From: Subtercola frigoramans
GTDB taxonomy: Bacteria; Actinomycetota; Actinomycetes; Actinomycetales; Microbacteriaceae
Reading direction: 5' to 3'
Assembly (NCBI RefSeq): GCF_016907385.1
Contig: NZ_JAFBBU010000001.1
Location: forward strand, 62,001 to 126,000
DNA: 64,000 nt
Shown in pieces: positions 58,186-64,000 of the stretch. Numbering within the stretch: position 1 is the first letter of the stretch; every line of letters begins with the position of its first letter. The notes under the pieces are model-generated. The model was given only the letters and a program-made list of their open reading frames with translations. It made no database searches and was not told the DNA's origin. A program made the position numbers and the translations under genes.

Positions 58186-58920
58186 ATGATCTCGATCCAA
58201 CTGTGGACTCTGCGTGCAGAGATCGCCGAGCGCGGACTGGGCGGTGTCGTCGACGAACTCGCCTCGGTCGGCTTCGCCCACGTCGAACCGTTCCAGATCG
58301 CCACCTGCGCAGCCGAGCTGGCTCCGGCCCTTGTGCGCAACGGGATGACCGCGCCCACCGTGCACGGCGACCTGCTCGGTGACGCCCTCGCGGCCTCGCT
58401 CGATGCCGCGGCCGCGGTCGGCGCTGGGCTGCTGATGCACCCCGCGTTCCTCGCCGACTACTGGAATACGCCCGACGGCACCGAGCGCGTTTCCGACGTT
58501 CTCAACCGGGCGGCCGAAGCGGCGATCCCGTACGGGATCCGGGTCGCCTTCCACAATCACGACGACGAGCTGAAGTCCATGGTCGATGGTAGGCCGGCGC
58601 TGGTGTCGTTGATGGACCTTCTCAGCCCGACGGCGGGCGTCGAGTTCGACCCCTATTGGACCACGATCGCCGGCGCCGACGTGCTGGACACGATCGATGC
58701 CCTCGGCGAACACCTCTTCGCGTTGCACCTCAAAGACGGCCCCCTCGTCGGGCGAAACGAGGACCAGGTGGCGGTCGGCGACGGCGAGATCGACCTGGCG
58801 GCGGTGCTCGCGGCCGTCGACTCGTCGGTGCCGCGGGTGATCTCGCTCGACCTGATTCAGACCGACCCGTTCACGGCCGTCGTGCGCAGCAAGAACTGGC
58901 TTGACCGCGCCGAAGCTTGA
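58186..58920 (+). CDS. Sugar phosphate isomerase/epimerase (TIM barrel)
   Basis: A 244-residue, shorter TIM-barrel relative. ISIQLWTLRAEIAERGLGGV, VAFHNHDDELKSMVDGRPAL, GVEFDPYWTTIAGADV, LFALHLKDGPLV and VGDGEIDLAAVL are the usual elements, including metal-binding His, Asp and His. ATG 58186 has GAAGGAC nine bases upstream; the frame is open for 600 bases upstream only by chance. Third barrel enzyme in a row, separated by 82 bases from the second. Confidence 0.85.
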   Translation: MISIQLWTLRAEIAERGLGGVVDELASVGFAHVEPFQIATCAAELAPALVRNGMTAPTVHGDLLGDALAASLDAAAAVGAGLLMHPAFLADYWNTPDGTERVSDVLNRAAEAAIPYGIRVAFHNHDDELKSMVDGRPALVSLMDLLSPTAGVEFDPYWTTIAGADVLDTIDALGEHLFALHLKDGPLVGRNEDQVAVGDGEIDLAAVLAAVDSSVPRVISLDLIQTDPFTAVVRSKNWLDRAEA

Positions 58921-58937
58921 CAGGAGGGGCGCCGAAG

Positions 58938-60329
58938 ATGCCAGACTTCTGGCATCTCGACGAAAGGCGCACTGTGATCGACAGAACCCGTTTGGCAGCA
59001 CTCTACGCCAGGGAACAGGCATCCTTCGTCAGTGCGCACCCGCGATCGGCCCGGGCCTACGCCGACGCGAACCACCTCTTCGGCCAGGTGCCGATGACCT
59101 GGATGAACAAGAAGGCCGGCGCCTACCCCATCTACCTCGACCGGGCGCTCGGCAATCGCGTGTGGGATCTCGACGGCTTCGAGTACATCGACTTCGCGCT
59201 CGGTGACACCGGCGCGATGGCCGGCCACTCGCCTGCGGCAACGGTCGCGGCGGTTCAGCACCGGGCATCCGATCTCGGTGGCATCACGACGATGCTGCCC
59301 ACCGAAGACGCCGAGTGGGTGGGCGCCGAGCTGACCCGCCGCTTCGGCCTCGACCGCTGGAGCTTCGCTCTGACGGCGACGGATGCGAATCGCTGGGCGA
59401 TTCGACTCGTGCGAGCCATCACCGGGCGGCCGAAGATCCTCTTCAACAGCTACTGCTACCACGGCAGCGTCGACGAATCCCTGATCGTGGTCGGCCCCGA
59501 CGGCGAAGGAATGTCGCGACCCGGCAACGTGGGCGAGCCGGTCGACGTCACCGTCACCTCGCGCGTCGCCGAGTTCAACGACCTCGAGGGCCTCGAGCGC
59601 CAGCTCGCGCACGGCGACGTCGCAGCGGTGCTCATGGAGCCCGCGCTCACCAACATCGGCATCGTCTTGCCCGAACCGGGGTACCTCGAGGGCGTGCGCG
59701 AGTTGACCCGCAAGTACGGCACGCTGCTGATCAACGACGAGACACACACCTTCTCGGCGGGGCCGGGCGGCGCGACCCGCCTGTGGAACCTCGAACCCGA
59801 CATCCTGGTGATCGGCAAGTCGATCGGCGGAGGTATTCCGATCGGGGCATATGGCCTGAGTGCCGAGTTCGCGGCCTCCGCGCTCGCCCGCACCGACCTC
59901 GACCTCATCGACATGGGCGGAGTCGGCGGAACGCTCGCCGGCAACCCACTCTCGATGGCGGCCGCGCGGGCGACCCTCGAGAATGTGCTCACCGACGAGG
60001 CGTTCGAGCACATGATCGCGACCGCGACTCTCTTCACCGAGGGCGTACAGGCAGCCATCGACCGTTTCGGACTGCCGTGGTCGGTCAGCCAGCTCGGTGC
60101 CCGCACCGAGTACCGCTTCTCGAACCCGGCCCCGCGCGACGGTACGGAGTCGAACGCAGCCGCCGACGGTGAACTCGAAGACTTCCTGCACCTCTACCTG
60201 TTGAACCGCGGTATCCTCCTCACGCCGTTCCACAACATGGCGCTCATGTCGCCGGTGACGACGGCCGCCGATGTCGTCGCCCACCACGTGATCTTCGAAC
60301 AGGCCCTCGGCGAACTGCTCGGCTCCTAG
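58938..60329 (+). CDS. Class-III aminotransferase (glutamate-1-semialdehyde aminomutase-like)
   Basis: A 463-residue PLP enzyme. PLP lysine in ILVIGKSIGGGIPIGAYGLS, Asp in LLINDETHTFSAGPGG, and N-terminal YLDRALGNRVWDLDGFEYID. The usual phosphate-binding motif SGTEA is TATDA here, and the following YCYHGSVDES is conserved. No typical pathway neighbour for haem synthesis is present; the gene lies 17 bases after a sugar epimerase, so it may transaminate a keto-sugar, cyclitol or their semialdehyde. ATG 58938 has AGGAGG 10 bases upstream. Confidence 0.82.
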   Translation: MPDFWHLDERRTVIDRTRLAALYAREQASFVSAHPRSARAYADANHLFGQVPMTWMNKKAGAYPIYLDRALGNRVWDLDGFEYIDFALGDTGAMAGHSPAATVAAVQHRASDLGGITTMLPTEDAEWVGAELTRRFGLDRWSFALTATDANRWAIRLVRAITGRPKILFNSYCYHGSVDESLIVVGPDGEGMSRPGNVGEPVDVTVTSRVAEFNDLEGLERQLAHGDVAAVLMEPALTNIGIVLPEPGYLEGVRELTRKYGTLLINDETHTFSAGPGGATRLWNLEPDILVIGKSIGGGIPIGAYGLSAEFAASALARTDLDLIDMGGVGGTLAGNPLSMAAARATLENVLTDEAFEHMIATATLFTEGVQAAIDRFGLPWSVSQLGARTEYRFSNPAPRDGTESNAAADGELEDFLHLYLLNRGILLTPFHNMALMSPVTTAADVVAHHVIFEQALGELLGS

Positions 60330-60378
60330 GCGCGCCGGTTCGACGGGTGTCGGCCGGGCGAACTAGTCTTCGATCACC

Positions 60379-61341
60379 ATGGATGCCCTGCTCGAAGCCA
60401 CGCGGCCGCTGACGACCAGCTACTTTCCGCGCAGCCCGCTGAATCTGCGGCAGACGGTGGGCCCCCTCCTGCGTGGCCTCGGCGACCCGACCATGAGACT
60501 GACACCCAACGGGTTCTGGCGCGTCATGCGCACGCCGCTGGGTCCGGCGACCCTGCACGTCGAATCAGGGCAGAGCAGAATCATCGCCACGGCCTGGGGT
60601 GAAGGTGCTGAGTGGGCTCTGGATGCCCTGCCGGCCCTCCTCGGCGCGGCCGACGACTGGTCGGGCCTGGACCTGTCGGGGGTTCCGCCGCTCGCCGAGG
60701 TGCGCCGCCAGCACCAGGGAATGTGGCTGACGAAGACCTCGCTGGTGTTCGAATCGCTGGTTCCGACCATCCTGGAGCAGAAGGTCACGACCGTCGAGGC
60801 GCGACGGGCCTGGCGCTACCTGCTCGCACGGTTCGGTGAGGTGCCCCCGGGTCCCGCGCCTGCAGGGATGCGGGTGCAGCCGAGCGCAAGGGGCTGGGCG
60901 TTGGTGCCGTCGTGGGAGTGGCACCGTGCTGGTGTCGGCCCCGACCGTTCGCGCGCTATCGTCACCGCGGCCGCCGTCGCCGATGCGCTCGACCGACTCG
61001 CCGCACCGACGGGCTCGGCGTCCACCTTCGCTCCGGGCGAGGTGCTCACAATCGTTCTCGAGAAGCTGCAGTCGGTGCGCGGGGTGGGGCCGTGGACGGC
61101 TGCGGAGACGAGCCAACGCTCGCACGGTCATCCGGATGCCGTCAGCGTCGGGGACTTTCACCTCGCGGCCCACGTGGGCTGGGTGCTGATCGGCAAGCCG
61201 GTCGACGACGACGGCATGCTCGAACTGCTCGAGCCGTGGCGGGGTCACCGTCAGCGCGTCGTGCGACTTCTGCTCGCGAGCGGGGTCGCGAAGCCGCGGT
61301 TCGGGCCGCGTGCCACCATCGCCGACCATCGCTGGCACTGA
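60379..61341 (+). CDS. DNA-3-methyladenine glycosylase (HhH-GPD, AlkA-like)
   Basis: A 320-residue base-excision repair glycosylase. The helix-hairpin-helix is LEKLQSVRGVGPWTAAETSQ and the catalytic Asp is in DAVSVGDFHLAAHVGWVLIG, as in AlkA (DxxPxxDxxL). TSLVFESLVPTILEQKVTTV then EARRAWRYLL is the family helix. N-terminal 100 residues form the AlkA-type beta domain (GFWRVMRTPLGPATLHVESG). It removes alkylated purines. Monocistronic, ending in a hairpin. Confidence 0.85.
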   Translation: MDALLEATRPLTTSYFPRSPLNLRQTVGPLLRGLGDPTMRLTPNGFWRVMRTPLGPATLHVESGQSRIIATAWGEGAEWALDALPALLGAADDWSGLDLSGVPPLAEVRRQHQGMWLTKTSLVFESLVPTILEQKVTTVEARRAWRYLLARFGEVPPGPAPAGMRVQPSARGWALVPSWEWHRAGVGPDRSRAIVTAAAVADALDRLAAPTGSASTFAPGEVLTIVLEKLQSVRGVGPWTAAETSQRSHGHPDAVSVGDFHLAAHVGWVLIGKPVDDDGMLELLEPWRGHRQRVVRLLLASGVAKPRFGPRATIADHRWH

Positions 61342-61376
61342 CCCCTGCCGCTGACCCGGTCGTTCCGGGCAGGTCA
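61339..61376 (+). terminator. Hairpin at the end of the glycosylase gene
   Basis: Outer arms TGACC and GGTCA, with CCTGCC/GGCAG and inner CCCGG/CCGGG pairs, loop TCGTT. It begins at the stop codon itself. No T-run. A weak but plausible terminator. Confidence 0.4.
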
Positions 61377-61457
61377 ATGCAGGAATGATGGCGGGAGAAT
61401 GCAGCCCAGTCGGCACGTGCAGGGCGAAATCGAAATGCAGGGGGATATTCTCAGAGC

Positions 61458-64000
61458 ATGGTCGACCCGGCACACGAACCCGAAACAGTTGTGGCCGGCC
61501 CGCGGCCGGAACCCGGCGATCTCACTGGGTTGGGCGAGGCGGCGACAGCCCTGGTTCGTCGGTGGCTCGCCGAGAGCGCAGACTCACCGGTCGATGACTC
61601 GGCTGCCCGGCTGGCCGGGGTGCTCAAAGACCCCAACGGGCTCGCCTTCACCGTGGGGTTCGTCGACGGCGTTGCACGACCCGATGATGCCGTCGTCGCG
61701 GGCAAGAATCTCGGCGAGCTGGCCGGTCTGACGCCCGAGTTCCTGCCACCACAGCTGCGTGCGGCGATCAAGGTCGGGGGTGCCCTGGGCGAGGCGCTGC
61801 CGTGGGTCGTCGTGCCCACGTCGAAGCGGGTGCTTCGCCGCATGGTCGGCCACCTCATTGCCGACGCCAGCCCTGCGAAGCTCGGCAAGGCCATTGCGGC
61901 ACTCAGCGCTGAGGGTGTGCGGCTGAACATCAACCTGCTCGGCGAAGCTGTGCTCGGCGACCGGGAGGCGCAGAACCGGCTCAGCGGCACCCTCGAACTG
62001 CTGGCACGGCCAGACGTGGACTACGTCTCGGTCAAGGTGTCGTCGATCGCGGCAGAGCTGTCGATGTGGGCGTTCGACGAAACCGTGGAGCGGGTGGCGA
62101 ACAGCCTCGTGCCGCTGTACAGGCTCGCGCTTCCGGGTGCTACCGGCGGCGGCGCCACGGGCTCCGCGAAGTTCATCAACCTCGACATGGAGGAGTATCG
62201 CGATCTCGACCTCACGATCGCCGTGTTCCAGAATGTGCTCGAGCGGCCCGAGTTCCGGCACCTCGAGGCCGGGATCGTGTTGCAGGCCTACCTGCCCGAC
62301 GCGCTCCGGGCGATGCGCGGCCTGCAGGCCTGGGCGGCAGCACGCGTCGCGAACGGCGGGGCGCCGATCAAGGTGCGGCTCGTCAAGGGCGCGAACCTGG
62401 CGATGGAGCGGGTCGATTCGATCATCCATGGCTGGCCCTTGGCCACCTGGAGCAGCAAGCAGGAGACCGATACGAACTACAAGCGGGTGCTCGACTGGGC
62501 GCTCACACCGGAGCGCGTCGATGCCGTGAAGGTCGGCATCGCCGGCCACAACCTCTTCGACATCGCCTTCGCCTGGCTCCTCGCCGAACGCAGGGGCGTC
62601 ACCGGGTCGATCGACTTCGAGATGCTGCTCGGCATGGCCACGGCGCAGGCCGACGCAGTGCGGCGCCAGGTCGGCGGGCTCCTGCTCTACACGCCGGTCG
62701 TGCATCCTCGGGAATTCCCCGTGGCCATCAACTACCTCGTGCGACGGCTCGAGGAGAACGCGAGCGACGAGAACTTCATGTCGGCGGTGTTCGACATCGG
62801 TGCCGACCCGGCGGCCTTCGAGCGCGAGAGGGCCCGTTTCGCCGCGTCGCTGGCCGTGCTCGAGGCCGAGCTGGCGGCGCCAATGGATGATCGGGCTCCC
62901 CGTTCTGCAGACGAACCCGCTGCCGCCGTCGTGCCGCTGCCGCTGCCGCGCCGAACCCAGGACCGCGCCGACCCCGAGACCCTCGAGGCACCGCCGCGGG
63001 GAGTCTTCGAGAACACGCCAGACACCGACCCCTCGCTGCCGGCCAACCGCGACTGGGCCAGGGCAATTCTGAGTGGGGTCGAATCGTCGACCCTGGGAGA
63101 ACAGACGCTCCAAGGCGTGCACTACGCCGACCCCGAGTTGCTCGACGGGCTGCTCGAGCGCGTCGCGGCGGCCGGGCGCGCGTGGGGTGCACAACCGGCC
63201 GAGGTTCGTGCCGCAGCGCTCCGACGGGCTGGCCTGGCGCTCGAGGCGAACCGCGACCTCCTGCTCGAGGTCATGGCGAGCGAGACGGGCAAGACCATCG
63301 CCGAGGGTGACCCCGAGGTCAGCGAGGCCGTCGACTTCGCCCGTTACTACAGCGTGCAGGCGAGCGAACTCGAACGAGTAGATGGCGCGACTTTCGTGCC
63401 GCCCGCACTCGTCGTCGTTGCGCCGCCGTGGAACTTTCCGGTGTCGATCCCCGCGGGGGGTGTGCTTGCCGCGCTTGCGGCCGGGGCGGGCGTGGTCTTC
63501 AAGCCTGCGCCCCAGGCGAGGCGCTGCGCCGCGGTCATCGCCGAGTCGCTCTGGCAGGCGGGCATCCCGACCGACCTGCTCGCCCTGGTCGACATCGACG
63601 AAGCGGAGCTCGGCAGCGAACTCATCACGCACCCGCTCGTCGACCGGGTCATTCTCACCGGCTCGTTCGACACCGCAGCCCTGTTCCGCTCATGGCGTCA
63701 CGACCTGCCCCTGCTCGCCGAGACGAGTGGCAAGAACGCGATCATCGTCACACCGAGCGCCGACCTCGACCTAGCGGCCGCCGACGTCGTGAAGAGCGCC
63801 TTCGGGCACGCGGGCCAGAAGTGTTCGGCCGCGAGCCTCGTGATTCTGGTGGGGTCGGTCGGCCGATCGGCCCGCTTTCGAAACCAGCTGGTCGACGCGG
63901 TCACCTCGCTCCGGGTGGGGTACCCGGCCGACGCGACGACCCAGCTGGGCCCGCTCATCGAGCCGGCTGCCGGCAAGCTTCTGGATGCCCTGACCACCCT
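61458..64000 (+). CDS. putA: Bifunctional proline dehydrogenase / P5C dehydrogenase (partial)
   Basis: At least 847 residues; it runs off the right edge. Residues about 70-480 are the FAD proline dehydrogenase barrel (YVSVKVSSIAAELSMWAFDE, KFINLDMEEYRDLDLTI, IKVRLVKGANLAMERVDSII). The second half is the aldehyde dehydrogenase domain: VVVAPPWNFPVSIPAGG, LLAETSGKNAIIVTPSADLD (catalytic Glu), and FGHAGQKCSAASLVILVG (catalytic Cys). It oxidises proline to glutamate. Actinobacterial-type PutA without a DNA-binding N-terminus: it starts directly with the helical arm. ATG 61458; AGGGGGA lies 12 bases before. Confidence 0.92.
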   Translation, partial: MVDPAHEPETVVAGPRPEPGDLTGLGEAATALVRRWLAESADSPVDDSAARLAGVLKDPNGLAFTVGFVDGVARPDDAVVAGKNLGELAGLTPEFLPPQLRAAIKVGGALGEALPWVVVPTSKRVLRRMVGHLIADASPAKLGKAIAALSAEGVRLNINLLGEAVLGDREAQNRLSGTLELLARPDVDYVSVKVSSIAAELSMWAFDETVERVANSLVPLYRLALPGATGGGATGSAKFINLDMEEYRDLDLTIAVFQNVLERPEFRHLEAGIVLQAYLPDALRAMRGLQAWAAARVANGGAPIKVRLVKGANLAMERVDSIIHGWPLATWSSKQETDTNYKRVLDWALTPERVDAVKVGIAGHNLFDIAFAWLLAERRGVTGSIDFEMLLGMATAQADAVRRQVGGLLLYTPVVHPREFPVAINYLVRRLEENASDENFMSAVFDIGADPAAFERERARFAASLAVLEAELAAPMDDRAPRSADEPAAAVVPLPLPRRTQDRADPETLEAPPRGVFENTPDTDPSLPANRDWARAILSGVESSTLGEQTLQGVHYADPELLDGLLERVAAAGRAWGAQPAEVRAAALRRAGLALEANRDLLLEVMASETGKTIAEGDPEVSEAVDFARYYSVQASELERVDGATFVPPALVVVAPPWNFPVSIPAGGVLAALAAGAGVVFKPAPQARRCAAVIAESLWQAGIPTDLLALVDIDEAELGSELITHPLVDRVILTGSFDTAALFRSWRHDLPLLAETSGKNAIIVTPSADLDLAAADVVKSAFGHAGQKCSAASLVILVGSVGRSARFRNQLVDAVTSLRVGYPADATTQLGPLIEPAAGKLLDALTT

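Noticed and set aside
61584..63632. 682-codon open frame on the minus strand opposite putA
   Set aside because: The plus strand encodes unmistakable proline and P5C dehydrogenase domains. Long antisense frames are expected opposite high-GC3 genes, and this one has a His/Arg/Asp-rich composition without any domain.

Overview
The window is high-GC DNA with dense, overlapping operons (many ATGA and GTGA stop/start overlaps), frequent GTG starts, and families typical of soil or plant-associated Actinobacteria: PLDc_N mini-proteins, an Asp23/Gls24 locus with its own sigma factor, FadR, LacI and ROK sugar regulators, and a fused PutA without a DNA-binding domain. I infer a member of the Microbacteriaceae or a close relative. 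No rRNA, tRNA, CRISPR array, transposase or phage gene was seen.

Region 1 (1-19046) is mostly housekeeping and accessory genes: a partial FMN reductase divergent from a TetR regulator, two GNAT acetyltransferases, a DHA2 drug exporter, an MHS-type symporter, small membrane proteins, a nucleoside/guanine-type deaminase, a MarR regulator with two phased operator-like repeats, a methyltransferase, two oxidoreductases, an excisionase-like HTH protein, a MocR regulator facing a small membrane gene and a frameshifted PhzF gene, a pectin-acetylesterase-like protein lacking the usual nucleophile serine, and an M18 aminopeptidase coupled to a lactonase-fold beta-propeller.

Region 2 (19047-25252) is an envelope-stress locus. 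CsbD, an AmaP-like membrane anchor, DUF6286, two Asp23-type proteins and a DUF2273-like protein read leftward. A sigma-70 family factor and two further Asp23-like proteins read rightward. The first of these sits where an anti-sigma factor would be and has an N-terminus resembling one. A large membrane protein closes the region.

Region 3 (25253-30242) holds a chloroperoxidase-type hydrolase, a frameshifted OhrR/MarR gene, a TraR/DksA zinc-finger protein, a HAD phosphatase and a HEAT-repeat DNA alkylation repair protein, with short palindromic intergenic repeats.

Region 4 (30297-47765) is a fucosylated-glycan utilisation locus. A LacI regulator faces an ABC importer (binding lipoprotein and two permeases, no ATPase), GH3, GH95 and an MFS transporter. 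Next come a GH43 enzyme, L-fuconate dehydratase and a FadR-type regulator. The amidohydrolase, aldo/keto reductase, SDR and FAH-family hydrolase complete what looks like an entire non-phosphorylative L-fucose route to pyruvate and lactate. One 16-nt element recurs in the two regulator intergenic regions.

Region 5 (47886-60329) is a second and less familiar sugar or cyclitol locus. A cytoplasmic TolB-like propeller and a Gfo/Idh/MocA dehydrogenase diverge from a ribose-type ABC importer, another Gfo/Idh/MocA dehydrogenase, a DUF1080 (3-keto-glycoside hydrolase-type) protein, a ROK repressor, three TIM-barrel isomerase/dehydratase proteins (one IolE/MocC-like) and a class-III aminotransferase. 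The content suggests import followed by oxidation to a keto-sugar or inosose, then cleavage or dehydration; the aminotransferase hints at an amino-sugar or amino-cyclitol. This is the best candidate for an undescribed pathway. The window ends with an AlkA-type glycosylase and a truncated putA.
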